64,000 nt of DNA from Streptomyces sp. QL37 (GCF_002941025.1 NZ_PTJS01000001.1:4526001-4590000), one strand, 5' to 3'; shown: positions 54,706 to 63,298, numbered from the stretch's first letter. The notes: generated from the letters alone by a model not told the origin. Translations and numbers: made by a program.

Positions 54706-55401
54706 ATGCGAGCGCTGCGAATACTGCTGATCATCGCCGTGGTGCTGGGTGGCGTCTTCGTCGCCGTGGACCGCGCCGCCGTGTATTTCGCGGAGTCGGA
54801 GGCCGAGGGGCGGGTCTCCTTCGCCGGTGCCGAGGCCGGTTCGACCGAGGTCTCGATCAAGGGCTTCCCCTTCCTGACCCAGGTGGCGGGCTCCGAGCTC
54901 GACCGCGTCGACGTCACGGTCAAGGACGTCCGCGCGGGCGCGGCGGGCCGGGAGATACGGATCGGGGAGATCCGGGCCCAGCTGAGTCAGGTGACGCTGG
55001 GCGCCGGTTACACCAGCGCGACGGCCTCCCGGGCCACCGGAACGGCCGTCATCTCGTACGCGGCCCTCACCGCGGCGGCCGACGACGGTGTCACGGTCGC
55101 CTACGGGGGCGACGGCAAGGTCAAGGTCACCGGCTCGGTCGAGATCCCGCTGGTGGGCCGGACGCTCACGCGCAGCGTGCTCTCCACGGTCACCCTGGTC
55201 GACGGTGACACCGTCAGGGTTCACGCCGACGAGGTCCCGGGCGAGGGCATCCCCGGCCTGGAGGGTCTGGTCAGGAAGAAGACCGACTTCGAGCGCAGGA
55301 TCGCGGGGCTGCCCGACGGCCTGAAGCTGGAGAAGATCGAGGTCGCGCCGGGCGGGCTGGAGATATCCATGACCGGTGCCGAGATCCGGCTCGCCGGATG
55401 A
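54706..55401 (+). CDS. LmeA-type DUF2993 lipid-binding protein
   Basis: 231 residues. N-terminal membrane anchor/signal (LRILLIIAVVLGGVFVAVDR) then the DUF2993 tubular lipid-binding domain: VSIKGFPFLTQVAGSELDRV, DVTVKDVRAG, GLEISMTGAEIRL at the end. In mycobacteria LmeA binds phospholipids and supports lipoglycan mannosylation. Periplasm-side location expected. A TAGGCT -10-like box lies at about 54656. Confidence 0.88.
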   Translation: MRALRILLIIAVVLGGVFVAVDRAAVYFAESEAEGRVSFAGAEAGSTEVSIKGFPFLTQVAGSELDRVDVTVKDVRAGAAGREIRIGEIRAQLSQVTLGAGYTSATASRATGTAVISYAALTAAADDGVTVAYGGDGKVKVTGSVEIPLVGRTLTRSVLSTVTLVDGDTVRVHADEVPGEGIPGLEGLVRKKTDFERRIAGLPDGLKLEKIEVAPGGLEISMTGAEIRLAG

Positions 55402-55637
55402 CGGCACGGCGCGGGTGTCACGGGTAACTCCCACCAGGCCGGGGTAGGGGTCCGCGAAGGCGGCCCGGGACGGCCGATCCAGATAGTGAGACGGGCTCGT
55501 CCGTTCCGCAGGCGGCCGCCACCCGGCGGCCGCCCGTCCTCGGGCTGCCGAGGTCATGAGCCGCCCTCTCGTCTCGTATCGCGGACGATCGTGTCTCACC
55601 ATCCGACACGACGGTGACATCTCCGGCCGTACCTCCC

Positions 55638-55643
55638 TACGAT
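55638..55643 (+). promoter_or_regulatory. Candidate -10 box for cysteine leader peptide
   Basis: TACGAT followed by seven bases and the ATG at 55651: the leader peptide would be translated from a leaderless transcript. Confidence 0.5.
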
Positions 55644-55650
55644 CGGACGC

Positions 55651-55731
55651 ATGAAGCGACAGGCGGACCTCACGAAGCGGCGGGCAGTAGACCTGTGCCG
55701 CGTCGCCGCCATGCTCTGTCGCACCTTCTGA
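55651..55731 (+). CDS. Cysteine-sensing leader peptide upstream of sulfurtransferase gene
   Basis: 26 residues: MKRQADLTKRRAVDLCRVAA followed by MLCRTF. The LTKRRAVDLCRVAAMLC core with two cysteine codons (TGC, TGT) near the end is the actinobacterial uORF type that precedes sulfur-assimilation genes. When cysteine is scarce the ribosome stalls and the downstream start is exposed. It lies 152 bases before the sulfurtransferase start and is not a stable protein by itself. Confidence 0.85.
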   Translation: MKRQADLTKRRAVDLCRVAAMLCRTF

Positions 55732-55883
55732 GCGGGACACTCTCCCGTTTTCCCCGGCCCTTCGACCACGTCAGGGCCGAACCCGTGCCTTCCGTACGCG
55801 TTCCGCTCCAAGCACCTGCGCGTACACCTCGCACTCCGCACCACCGCACCACCCCGCCGCAGACTGCCCCGGAGGAGAAACAC

Positions 55884-56723
55884 ATGAGCCGCGCAGACGT
55901 TCTGGTCGACGCCGACTGGGTCGAGGCCCACATCGACGACCCGCAGGTCGCCATCGTCGAGGTCGACGAGGACACCTCGGCGTACGAGAAGAACCACATC
56001 AAGAACGCGATCCGGATCGACTGGACCAAGGACCTCCAGGACCCGGTCCGCCGTGACTTCGTCGACCAGGCCGGCTTCGAGAAGCTCCTGTCGGAGAAGG
56101 GCATCGGCAACGACACGCTGGTCGTGCTCTACGGCGGCAACAACAACTGGTTCGCCTCGTACGCGTACTGGTACTTCAAGCTGTACGGCCACGAGAACGT
56201 CAAGCTGCTCGACGGCGGCCGCAAGAAGTGGGAGCTCGACTCCCGCGACCTGACCGACGCCGTCCCGACGCGCCCGGCCACCCAGTACAAGGCCAAGGCC
56301 CAGGACGAGTCGATCCGCGCCTACCGCGACGACGTCGTGAAGGCCATCGGCAGCCAGAACCTCGTCGACGTGCGTTCGCCCGACGAGTTCAGCGGCAAGC
56401 TGCTCGCCCCGGCGCACCTCCCGCAGGAGCAGTCGCAGCGCCCCGGCCACGTGCCGAGCGCCCGCAACATCCCGTGGTCGAAGAACGCCAACGACGACGG
56501 CACGTTCAAGTCGGACGACGAGCTCAAGGCCCTCTACGAGGACGAGCAGGTCGACCTGGCCAAGGACACCATCGCGTACTGCCGCATCGGTGAGCGCTCC
56601 GCGCTCACCTGGTTCGTCCTGCACGAGCTGCTCGGCCAGGAGAACGTCAAGAACTACGACGGTTCGTGGACCGAGTACGGCTCCCTCGTGGGCGTGCCGA
56701 TCGAGCTCGGCGCCAACAAGTAA
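55884..56723 (+). CDS. Thiosulfate sulfurtransferase (rhodanese)
   Basis: 279 residues from the ATG at 55884, with ribosome site GGAGGAG. Two rhodanese domains: the N-terminal one (DDPQVAIVEVDEDTSAYEKN, HIKNAIRIDWTKDLQD) is catalytically inactive, and the C-terminal one has the active Cys in TIAYCRIGERSALTW. It moves sulfane sulfur from thiosulfate to acceptors. Preceded by the cysteine leader peptide and followed by DUF1416, a conserved pair. Often called cysA2/sseA. Confidence 0.95.
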   Translation: MSRADVLVDADWVEAHIDDPQVAIVEVDEDTSAYEKNHIKNAIRIDWTKDLQDPVRRDFVDQAGFEKLLSEKGIGNDTLVVLYGGNNNWFASYAYWYFKLYGHENVKLLDGGRKKWELDSRDLTDAVPTRPATQYKAKAQDESIRAYRDDVVKAIGSQNLVDVRSPDEFSGKLLAPAHLPQEQSQRPGHVPSARNIPWSKNANDDGTFKSDDELKALYEDEQVDLAKDTIAYCRIGERSALTWFVLHELLGQENVKNYDGSWTEYGSLVGVPIELGANK

Positions 56724-56771
56724 TTCCGCAGGACCCGATCAGCAGGACCCCGACCAGAAGGACAGAACACC

Positions 56772-57059
56772 ATGTGTGGAGCACAGGCCGGCGGCCCCGA
56801 CGCTTCGACGATCAAGCCGGGCGAGACGACCATCCAGGGCAGCGTGACCCGCGACGGCGAGCCCGTCACCGGCTACGTCCGTCTGCTGGACTCGACCGGT
56901 GAGTTCACCGCCGAGGTCCCGACCTCGGCGACCGGACAGTTCCGTTTCTACGCGGCCGAGGGCACCTGGACGCTCCGCGCCCTGGTTCCGGGCGGCACCG
57001 CCGACCGCACGGTCGTGGCGCAGACCGGTGGCCTCGCCGAGGTCGCCATCGCCGTGTAG
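56772..57059 (+). CDS. DUF1416 protein
   Basis: 95 residues, CGAQAGGPDASTIKPGETTI to GGLAEVAIAV, an all-beta carboxypeptidase-regulatory-like fold. DUF1416 is nearly always directly downstream of the thiosulfate sulfurtransferase in actinobacteria and is thought to act with it as a sulfur carrier or partner; the invariant N-terminal Cys would suit that. Forty-eight bases separate the genes; same operon. Confidence 0.92.
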   Translation: MCGAQAGGPDASTIKPGETTIQGSVTRDGEPVTGYVRLLDSTGEFTAEVPTSATGQFRFYAAEGTWTLRALVPGGTADRTVVAQTGGLAEVAIAV

Positions 57060-57084
57060 TTCACGCGCGCACATACGGCCGGAG

Positions 57085-57132
57085 GGCCGCACCCCAGGGG
57101 GTTGGACGCCACCTGGACAGGGGTGCGGCCCT
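57085..57132. terminator. Hairpin terminator after DUF1416
   Basis: GGGCCGCACCCC and GGGGTGCGGCCC form a perfect 12-bp stem with a 24-base loop, followed by TTCG. Coordinates may be off by one base. Confidence 0.8.
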
Positions 57133-57169
57133 TCGTGCCGTCCGCGTTCGCTTCCGCGCCGAAGAGCCC

Positions 57170-57175
57170 TACGCT
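57170..57175 (+). promoter_or_regulatory. Candidate -10 box, leaderless start
   Basis: TACGCT, six bases, then the ATG of the DUF3099 gene at 57182. No ribosome-binding site. Confidence 0.45.
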
Positions 57176-57181
57176 GGAAAC

Positions 57182-57511
57182 ATGTACGCCCGGCGCAGGC
57201 GCGTCTATTTTCTGATGATGGGCGGATGCCTCTTCCTCTTCGTCTCCGCCTGGGCCTTCGTGCGTCTGTGGTCCGTCCCGGCCGCCGTGGCGATGTGCGT
57301 GGTCGCCATGGTCATACCGCCGGTCGCCGCCATCGTCGCCAACCGCAGGGGACCCGAGGACCGTTGGTGGGACGACCCCTCCCGCGCCTCCCGGCCCCCC
57401 GACCGCCGCACCCGTGACGAGCCACCCCGTTCGCCACGGCAGCAGCGCACGGGTGACCGGGTCTCGGACGAGTGGTGGGACGAGCTCGACGGCAGGGACC
57501 ACCGCCGCTAG
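57182..57511 (+). CDS. DUF3099 membrane protein
   Basis: 109 residues. N-terminal basic stretch MYARRRRVYFLMMGG, two membrane helices (CLFLFVSAWAFVRLW and VAMCVVAMVIPPVAAIVANR) and a hydrophilic Arg/Asp tail with repeated WW pairs (RWWDDP, EWWDEL). Matches the DUF3099 family of small actinobacterial membrane proteins. Function unknown. Converges with the DsrE gene, 3 bases apart. Confidence 0.85.
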   Translation: MYARRRRVYFLMMGGCLFLFVSAWAFVRLWSVPAAVAMCVVAMVIPPVAAIVANRRGPEDRWWDDPSRASRPPDRRTRDEPPRSPRQQRTGDRVSDEWWDELDGRDHRR

Positions 57512-57514
57512 CGA

Positions 57515-57877
57515 TCAGTAGACGAGGGCCTGGGCGCCGTCCGCCATGGCCTCCTGCACGAAGACCTGGGCGCCGGCGATCCGTACGCCCTCCAGGACGT
57601 CCTTCTCCGTGATGTCGCGCCGCGCCGCGCACTGCGTGCACAGCGTGATCCCGCCCCCGGCCAGGATCGAGTCGATCAGATCGGGCAGCGGCGCGGCGTG
57701 CGGCAGTTCGAACTCCGCGGCGCGCCCCGGCAGGGCGAACCAGGCGGACTCGCCGGTCAGCCACAGCGAGACCTCGACCCCGCTGGCGACGGCCACGGCC
57801 GCCACGGTGAAGGCCTGCGAGCAGCGCTCGGGGGCATCGGCTCCGGCGGTCACCTTGATCACGAGCTTCTTCGGCAT
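57515..57877 (-). CDS. DsrE/DsrF-like sulfur-relay protein
   Basis: 120 residues from the ATG at 57877. MPKKLVIKVTAGADAPERCS and GGITLCTQCAARRDITEKDV, with three conserved cysteines, and QVFVQEAMADGAQALVY give the DsrE-like fold. Likely cytoplasmic sulfur trafficking, matching the neighbouring sulfurtransferase. A TACAGT box seven bases upstream suggests a leaderless transcript. Confidence 0.88.
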   Translation of the reverse strand: MPKKLVIKVTAGADAPERCSQAFTVAAVAVASGVEVSLWLTGESAWFALPGRAAEFELPHAAPLPDLIDSILAGGGITLCTQCAARRDITEKDVLEGVRIAGAQVFVQEAMADGAQALVY

Positions 57878-57884
57878 GTACCGA

Positions 57885-57890
57885 ACTGTA
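57885..57890 (-). promoter_or_regulatory. Candidate -10 box, leaderless start
   Basis: TACAGT on the minus strand, seven bases before the ATG at 57877 of the DsrE gene. Confidence 0.45.
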
Positions 57891-57984
57891 ATCCTCGGCC
57901 GTGCAACCTCCCCTGTGACCTGTGGGTCAGTTGTGTGCGCAGGTAATGGAACCCGCGCCTCAGGTCTCTTGGGGGGGGACCCTT

Positions 57985-58770
57985 TTGGAACCGAACGACA
58001 CCATTTCCGGCCCGCCGGCCGAGCCGCCCGCCGTACGCCGGCGTCCGCGCGGCCGTACGGCACTGCTGATAGCCGCCGCCGCGCTGCTCGGCATCTCCGG
58101 CGGCACGGCGGTCGGCTACGGCATCCAGGCCGAGCGGCCTCCGACGCCGCTGCCCGCGCTGTCGCAGGCGGAGCTGACGTACCCGGCGAAGGCGCTTGCC
58201 GCGGACAAGGTCCCGGCCCCGCTGCCCGCCTCGCAGGACCGGAAGGTCAAGACGGACGGCGACCTGCGCAAGCTGCTGCTCGACCGCCCGGCGGGCTGGA
58301 GCGAGAACAAGGACACGGACTGGCTGCAGGACGGCTGGATGAGCGTGGGGGACCTCGCGCGTGACTTCACGGAGGAGGACTACATGTTCGAGTACCTCCT
58401 GGAGTCCGACATCCGCCGCATCGCCGGTGCCTCCTGGGTGAAGGGCGCGGACCGTGAGGCCGAGATCCGGCTCGTCCAGTTCTCCTCCGGGGTGGGCACG
58501 TCCGCCGCGGACTTCGCCGGCGGCCAGCGCTCGTACATGGGGGACCCGGAGGAGGGTGCGGGCAACGAGGGCGACCCGGTCAAGGGGAGCGGTGAGGGCC
58601 GCTACTACGTCTACGAGGTGGACCGGAAGCCCGGCTACGAGCCCTTCTACCAGGCCAGGGCACTCATGAACCGCGGCGACATCATGATCGAGATCAATCT
58701 GTTCGACAGTCGGCCGATCAGCAAGAAGGACATCCGGACGTTGGCCGAGCAGCAGCTGGAGCGCCTGTGA
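57985..58770 (+). CDS. Membrane-anchored protein, first of three tandem paralogues
   Basis: 261 residues from a TTG at 57985, preceded by a G8 run with about six-base spacing; an ATG at 57946 is an alternative. Cytoplasmic Pro-rich N-terminus, one helix (RTALLIAAAALLGISGGTAV) and an extracellular domain with DGDLRKLLLDRPAGWSENKD, DGWMSVGDLARDF and EIRLVQFSSGV. Similar in layout and in local sequence (LLLP/DRPAG, GWMSVGDLA versus GWVDIARYA, VQF/LQF) to the third gene. Function unknown. Confidence 0.8.
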   Translation: MEPNDTISGPPAEPPAVRRRPRGRTALLIAAAALLGISGGTAVGYGIQAERPPTPLPALSQAELTYPAKALAADKVPAPLPASQDRKVKTDGDLRKLLLDRPAGWSENKDTDWLQDGWMSVGDLARDFTEEDYMFEYLLESDIRRIAGASWVKGADREAEIRLVQFSSGVGTSAADFAGGQRSYMGDPEEGAGNEGDPVKGSGEGRYYVYEVDRKPGYEPFYQARALMNRGDIMIEINLFDSRPISKKDIRTLAEQQLERL

Positions 58771-59603
58771 ACGACATGGACCGGCCCGAGTCCGCAGAGG
58801 CTCCGGAGACCACAGGCAGTGCCCATGAACCGACCGGCGCCCCGGACCCCGCCGCCCGCCCCGGACGGGCCCGGCGGATCCTGCTCACCGCGCTCCCGCT
58901 CGTGCTGGTGCTCGCAGCGGTCGGTGGCGCGGCGACGTACACGAAGATCACGGTCGACGGCGCCGACCGCAGCGTGGAGACCACCGTCTGGAAGGTGTCC
59001 GACCGCAAGCCCGGCAAGGACCCCGCGCGTGACACGAGCCGGGGAAGGGCGGACACCGCGCTCAGCAAGCTGATGCTGCCCGTGCCCAAGGGCTACCGGC
59101 TCGGCCCGGACGACGGGGAGAACGGCAACGACGACGAGGTGGACGGCGAGCGGGCCGTCGCCGCGATGAAGGAGTCCAACCGGGGGCTGGCGGGCAAGGA
59201 GCGCCGGGAGTACGACAAGCGGATCGACAAGCTCCGCGTGCAGGGGATCGTCTTCCGCTCGTACATCACCCAGGAGGACGACCTGGAGGTGCACGCCGCG
59301 ATCGTGCGGATGAAGAACAAGAAGTCCGTACGGGACTTCCACACCTTCCAGACGGGACTGTTCGACGCCCTCGGGATCTTCCGCGAGGGCCCGAAGGTCA
59401 AGGGCCACACCCGGAACGCCGCCTGCTACCTGCAACCGAAGGACAGCGACAGCGACATCGAGGACATGGTGTGCGCGGCCTACGACGGTGAGCTGAGCAT
59501 CAGCTACTCGGCATCGGGCATCAAGCCCGTCGACAAGGCGGCCGTCGCCGAGCTCCTGAAGGACCAGCTGGACCACATCACGTCCCCGGGGGAGTACATA
59601 TGA
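58767..59603 (+). CDS. Membrane-anchored protein, second of three tandem paralogues
   Basis: 278 residues, GTG start overlapping the previous stop as GTGA. Acidic N-terminus, one helix (ILLTALPLVLVLAAVGGAAT), extracellular domain with DTALSKLMLPVPKGYRLGPD, RSYITQEDDLEVHAAIVRMK and two cysteines (NAACYLQ, MVCAAYDG). More divergent than the other two. It ends in an ATGA overlap with the third gene. Confidence 0.8.
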   Translation: MNDMDRPESAEAPETTGSAHEPTGAPDPAARPGRARRILLTALPLVLVLAAVGGAATYTKITVDGADRSVETTVWKVSDRKPGKDPARDTSRGRADTALSKLMLPVPKGYRLGPDDGENGNDDEVDGERAVAAMKESNRGLAGKERREYDKRIDKLRVQGIVFRSYITQEDDLEVHAAIVRMKNKKSVRDFHTFQTGLFDALGIFREGPKVKGHTRNAACYLQPKDSDSDIEDMVCAAYDGELSISYSASGIKPVDKAAVAELLKDQLDHITSPGEYI

Positions 59604-60478
59604 CCGAGCAGACGGCCTCGCCGGCCGCCACGGATGTTCCCGCCGCCACGCCCCTCCCGCCGGTGCCGCAGGACCCGCCGGTCCTTCCCGCTCAGGACCC
59701 CACGCCCGCGGCGCCCCGCCCGCCCCGCCGCGTCCTGCGGGCGGTCCTCCGGTGGACGGCCGCCGTGCTGGTGCTCGGCGGGATCGGCACGGGCACGGCC
59801 GCCGGCATCACGGCGATGGACCGCACGGACGTGCCCGGTCTCGCGACCCGGGACGACGGGCGCTGGGACTATCCGGCGCTGAGCCTGCCGGCCCTGCCCG
59901 CCGGTGCGCCCCGGCCGTTCACCGACTTCAACGCGGCGGAGGTCCACCACGCGGACCTGCGGCGTCTGCTGCTGCCCGCGCCCGCCGGGGCCACCGTGGA
60001 CAAGGACCTCGACGGCGGCTGGGTGGACATCGCCCGTTACGCCGCCGAGTACGGCAAGGGCGACCGGGCCGCTGTGACCGAGCAGCTGGAGAACTCCGCC
60101 CTGCGGCACATAGCGGCCCGTGGCTGGACCATGCCGGACGGCACCTCGTCCCGGGTCTATCTGCTCCAGTTCAACTCGGTGGCCTACTCCACCGAGTTCC
60201 AGGACAACCTCTTCGACAACGGCTCCCTGCCCCTTCCCCTCGCCGGGATGGCCGAGCCCGACTTCGACGAGGGGTGGAGCGCCACCGACGGAGCGGAATT
60301 CACCGCGGTGCACGCGTACACCGAGCCCGAGCCCCACGGCGCCGAGCAGGTCCGCCACGCGTACGTGCTGGCCGGGGACACCCTCGCCCTGGTCGTCCAC
60401 ACCCGCAAGGGCGAGGCCGGTGCGGAGGCCGTTCCGTTCCACCAGACGCTGATCCTCCAGAACCAGCTGCTGGGCTGA
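59600..60478 (+). CDS. Membrane-anchored protein, third of three tandem paralogues
   Basis: 292 residues. Pro/Ala-rich N-terminus, one helix (WTAAVLVLGGIGTGTAAGIT), then an extracellular domain with DLRRLLLPAPAGATVDKDLD, GGWVDIARYAAEYGKGDRAA and SSRVYLLQFNSVAYSTEFQD. The three genes are translated as a unit, which suggests a hetero-oligomeric surface complex. No known family was recognised. Confidence 0.82.
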   Translation: MTEQTASPAATDVPAATPLPPVPQDPPVLPAQDPTPAAPRPPRRVLRAVLRWTAAVLVLGGIGTGTAAGITAMDRTDVPGLATRDDGRWDYPALSLPALPAGAPRPFTDFNAAEVHHADLRRLLLPAPAGATVDKDLDGGWVDIARYAAEYGKGDRAAVTEQLENSALRHIAARGWTMPDGTSSRVYLLQFNSVAYSTEFQDNLFDNGSLPLPLAGMAEPDFDEGWSATDGAEFTAVHAYTEPEPHGAEQVRHAYVLAGDTLALVVHTRKGEAGAEAVPFHQTLILQNQLLG

Positions 60479-60583
60479 GCGGCCGCGCCCGGGAAACCCC
60501 GGGCCGCCGCGCCGGGCCCCCACCCATTAGGCTGGGGGCCCGGCCGCCTGCTGCCGTCATGTCGTTCGTTCCGAGGAGCTCCC

Positions 60584-60685
60584 GTGCTTGAGGCTTTCTT
60601 CTCCGCCCTGCTGGTCCTGGTCTGCGTCGGCGTGCTCGCCTTCGCCGGCCTGACCGTGAAGAAGCTGTACCAGGGCCAGCGCTGA
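60584..60685 (+). CDS. Small single-helix membrane protein, 33 aa
   Basis: GTG start at 60584 with GAGGAGC upstream. Nearly the whole protein is one membrane helix (LEAFFSALLVLVCVGVLAFA) followed by a basic end (VKKLYQGQR). Below usual gene-calling length, but the ribosome site, composition and cytosolic positive tail support it. It is 49 bases before the nitrobindin-like gene and may be co-transcribed. TAGGCT at about 60530 could be its -10. Confidence 0.7.
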   Translation: MLEAFFSALLVLVCVGVLAFAGLTVKKLYQGQR

Positions 60686-60734
60686 CCCTCGCCGAACACT
60701 TTCCGTACACCCTCACAGATCGTCTGAGCCGCTC

Positions 60735-61307
60735 ATGATCGAGATTCCGTCCGACCTTCACCCGGACCTCGTACCGCTGGCCTTCCTCCTCGGTAACTGG
60801 GCGGGTGCGGGCGTCTCCGACTTCCCCGGTGCCGAGAAGTGCAACTTCGGCCAGGAGGTCACCTTCAGCCACGACGGCCGTGACTTCCTCGAGTACGTCT
60901 CGCACTCCTGGGTGCTGGACGCCGAGGGCAAGCAGGTCAAGCCGCTCGAGTCCGAGTCCGGCTACTGGCGCATCGACAAGGACCGCAAGGTCGAGATCGT
61001 CATGGTCCGCGACCAGGGCATCGTCGAGGTCTGGTACGGCGAGCTGGCGAAGCAGAAGCCGCAGATCGACATCGTCACCGACGCGGTGGCCCGCACTGCG
61101 GCCTCCGGCCCGTACAGCGGCGGCAAGCGTCTCTACGGCTATGTGAACAGCGACCTGATGTGGGTCGGCGAGAAGTCCACCCCCGACGTGGAGCTCCGCC
61201 CGTACATGTCGGCGCACCTGAAGAAGGTCGTCACCCCGGAACAGGTCGCCGAGATGGCGCGGGGCCTCGGAGACCTGCCGGACGACGGCATCGCGTTCTT
61301 CAAGTAG
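60735..61307 (+). CDS. Nitrobindin-like heme-binding beta-barrel protein (FABP/DUF1794)
   Basis: 190 residues. Signature near the start LVPLAFLLGNWAGAGVSDFP, then EVTFSHDGRDFLEYVSHSWV, ESGYWRIDKDRKVEIVMVRD, GIVEVWYGEL and a terminal barrel strand ending PYMSAHLKKV, whose His is the expected axial heme ligand. Bacterial nitrobindins isomerise peroxynitrite. Cytoplasmic. The regulatory context next to fur is compatible with iron/heme handling. Confidence 0.92.
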   Translation: MIEIPSDLHPDLVPLAFLLGNWAGAGVSDFPGAEKCNFGQEVTFSHDGRDFLEYVSHSWVLDAEGKQVKPLESESGYWRIDKDRKVEIVMVRDQGIVEVWYGELAKQKPQIDIVTDAVARTAASGPYSGGKRLYGYVNSDLMWVGEKSTPDVELRPYMSAHLKKVVTPEQVAEMARGLGDLPDDGIAFFK

Positions 61308-61360
61308 GCCCTCTCGGGGCCGTGGAGCGCCGGTCCGGCGGGCCGGCGCTCGCTCCGCCC

Positions 61361-61366
61361 TACACT
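61361..61366 (+). promoter_or_regulatory. Candidate -10 box, leaderless fur
   Basis: TACACT, then six bases (GGGCAC), then the GTG at 61373. A leaderless transcript is expected. Confidence 0.5.
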
Positions 61367-61372
61367 GGGCAC

Positions 61373-61825
61373 GTGGTGAGCACCGACTGGAAGACCGATC
61401 TTCGGCAGCGCGGCTACCGGCTGACGCCTCAGCGGCAGCTCGTCCTGGAGGCCGTGGACAAGCTGGAACACGCGACGCCCGACGACATCCTCTGCGAGGT
61501 GCGCAGGACGGCGTCGGGCGTGAACATCTCCACCGTCTACCGGACCCTGGAGCTCCTCGAGGAGCTCGGGCTGGTCAGCCACGCCCACCTGGGCCACGGC
61601 TCCCCGACCTATCACCTCGCGGACCGCCACCACCACATCCACCTCGTCTGCCGGGACTGCACGAACGTCATCGAGGCCGATGTCGACGTGGTCGCCGACT
61701 TCACGGCGAAGCTGCGGGACACGTTCGGCTTCGAGACCGACATGAAGCACTTCGCGATCTTCGGGCGCTGCGCCGACTGCACCGCGAAGGCCGGTGCACC
61801 GGAGGAACCCGGCAGCGCCCACTAG
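61373..61825 (+). CDS. fur: Fur-family metal-dependent repressor
   Basis: 150 residues from GTG at 61373 (or 61376). Winged helix RGYRLTPQRQLVLEAVDKLE, GVNISTVYRTLELLEELGLV and a metal-binding C-terminal domain with HLADRHHHIHLVCRDC and GRCADC (two CxxC zinc pairs). It likely senses Fe(II) or a related ion. The specific ion cannot be told from sequence; Zur or peroxide-responsive function remains possible. Confidence 0.93.
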   Translation: MVSTDWKTDLRQRGYRLTPQRQLVLEAVDKLEHATPDDILCEVRRTASGVNISTVYRTLELLEELGLVSHAHLGHGSPTYHLADRHHHIHLVCRDCTNVIEADVDVVADFTAKLRDTFGFETDMKHFAIFGRCADCTAKAGAPEEPGSAH

Positions 61826-61843
61826 CAAGGGCCGCGCGGGTCG

Positions 61844-61849
61844 TACGCT
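61844..61849 (+). promoter_or_regulatory. Candidate -10 box, leaderless ygfZ
   Basis: TACGCT followed by GGTCGC and the ATG at 61856. Confidence 0.5.
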
Positions 61850-61855
61850 GGTCGC

Positions 61856-62821
61856 ATGAAGAGCCCCTTGCTGTCCCTGCCCGGCGCCGTCCCCGCCGAG
61901 GGGCGCGACGAAGGCGTCGCCGCGCACTACGGCGACCTGTTCCGTGAGCAACGCGCCCTCGCCGACGGCAGCGGCCTCGTCGACCTCTCGCACCGCGGGG
62001 TCGTCACGGTCACCGGTGACGACCGGCTGGCCTGGCTGCACCTGCTGCTCACCCAGCACGTCAGCGACCTCGCGCCGAACCAGGCGACCGAGGCGCTGAT
62101 CCTCTCCGCCAACGGGCACATCGAGCACGCCCTCTATCTGGTCGACGACGGCACGACGGTGTGGATGCACGCCGAGCCGGAGACCCAGGGCGAGCTGATC
62201 GCGTACCTGGAGTCGATGAAGTTCTTCTACCGGGTCGAGGTCGCCGACCGCACCGAGGACATCGCCGTCGTGCACCTTCCGGCCGGCTCGATCGCCGAGG
62301 TCCCGGACGGTGCCGCCGTACGGGAGACGGCGCACGGCCGCGACCTCTTCCTGCCCCGGGCCGACCTGGAGTCGTACGCGGCCGAGCACGGCCCGGTGGC
62401 CGGGATCCTGGCGTACGAGGCGCTTCGCGTCGAGGCGCACCGCCCGCGGCTGAACTTCGAGACCGACCACCGCACCATCCCGCACGAGCTGGGCTGGATC
62501 GGCAGCGCCGTGCATCTGCAGAAGGGCTGCTACCGGGGCCAGGAGACGGTCGCCCGTGTCCACAACCTGGGGAAGCCGCCGCGCCGCCTCGTCTTCCTGC
62601 ACCTCGACGGCAGCGAGGTGCACCTGCCCGGCCACGGGACGCCGGTCAGGCTCGCCGCCGACGGCCAGGAGGGCCGCCAGCTCGGCTTCATCACCACCTC
62701 GGCCCGCCACCACGAACTGGGGCCGATCGCCCTGGCGCTGGTGAAGCGGAACGTCGCGGTGGACGCGGAGCTGATCGCGGGGGACACCGCGGCGGCGCAG
62801 GAGACGGTCGTCGAGCCGTAG
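61856..62821 (+). CDS. ygfZ: YgfZ/GcvT-like folate-binding Fe-S protein
   Basis: 321 residues. GcvT-like domain with HRGVVTVTGDDRLAWLHLLL, and the diagnostic YgfZ signature KGCYRGQETVARVHNLGKPP about residue 222, with its conserved Cys. YgfZ uses a folate to help maintain Fe-S enzymes. Between fur and dtd, separately transcribed from a leaderless promoter. Confidence 0.95.
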   Translation: MKSPLLSLPGAVPAEGRDEGVAAHYGDLFREQRALADGSGLVDLSHRGVVTVTGDDRLAWLHLLLTQHVSDLAPNQATEALILSANGHIEHALYLVDDGTTVWMHAEPETQGELIAYLESMKFFYRVEVADRTEDIAVVHLPAGSIAEVPDGAAVRETAHGRDLFLPRADLESYAAEHGPVAGILAYEALRVEAHRPRLNFETDHRTIPHELGWIGSAVHLQKGCYRGQETVARVHNLGKPPRRLVFLHLDGSEVHLPGHGTPVRLAADGQEGRQLGFITTSARHHELGPIALALVKRNVAVDAELIAGDTAAAQETVVEP

Positions 62822-62841
62822 GCCGGGTCCTGGAGGGCCCG

Positions 62842-63291
62842 CTACACCTCGACGAGCACGGTGAACGGGCCGTGGTTCGTGAGCGAGACGCGCATGTCCG
62901 CCCCGAACCGGCCCGTCTCCACCTGCGCCCCGAGGGCGCGCAGCTGTGCGACGACCTCGTCGACCAGCGGCTCGGCCACGTCGCCCGGCGCGGCGGCGTT
63001 CCACGTGGGCCTGCGGCCCTTCCTGGCGTCCCCGTAAAGAGTAAATTGCGAGATCACCAGCAGGGGCGCGTTCACGTCCGAGCAGGACTTCTCGCCTTCC
63101 AGGACGCGCAGGGTCCAGAGCTTGCGGGCGAGCTGCGCCGCCTTCTCCGCGGTGTCCCCGTGGGTGACCCCCACCAGCACACACAGTCCCTCGCCGACGA
63201 TCTCGCCGACCGTTCCGGTCCCCGACGGATCGTCCGCGGCGCCCGCCACGGTGACGCTCGCGCCGTCCACTCTCTGTATCACTGCACGCAT
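62842..63291 (-). CDS. dtd: D-aminoacyl-tRNA deacylase
   Basis: 149 residues from the ATG at 63291. [20 protein letters not shown] with an actinobacterial loop insertion, [32 protein letters not shown] (active-site loop) and the cis-Pro motif [11 protein letters not shown] at the C-terminus; the usual NxGPVT is NHGPFT here. It removes D-amino acids from mischarged tRNA. TAGGTT seven bases upstream suggests leaderless mRNA. Confidence 0.94.
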   Translation of the reverse strand: MRAVIQRVDGASVTVAGAADDPSGTGTVGEIVGEGLCVLVGVTHGDTAEKAAQLARKLWTLRVLEGEKSCSDVNAPLLVISQFTLYGDARKGRRPTWNAAAPGDVAEPLVDEVVAQLRALGAQVETGRFGADMRVSLTNHGPFTVLVEV

Positions 63292-63298
63292 ACAGACC

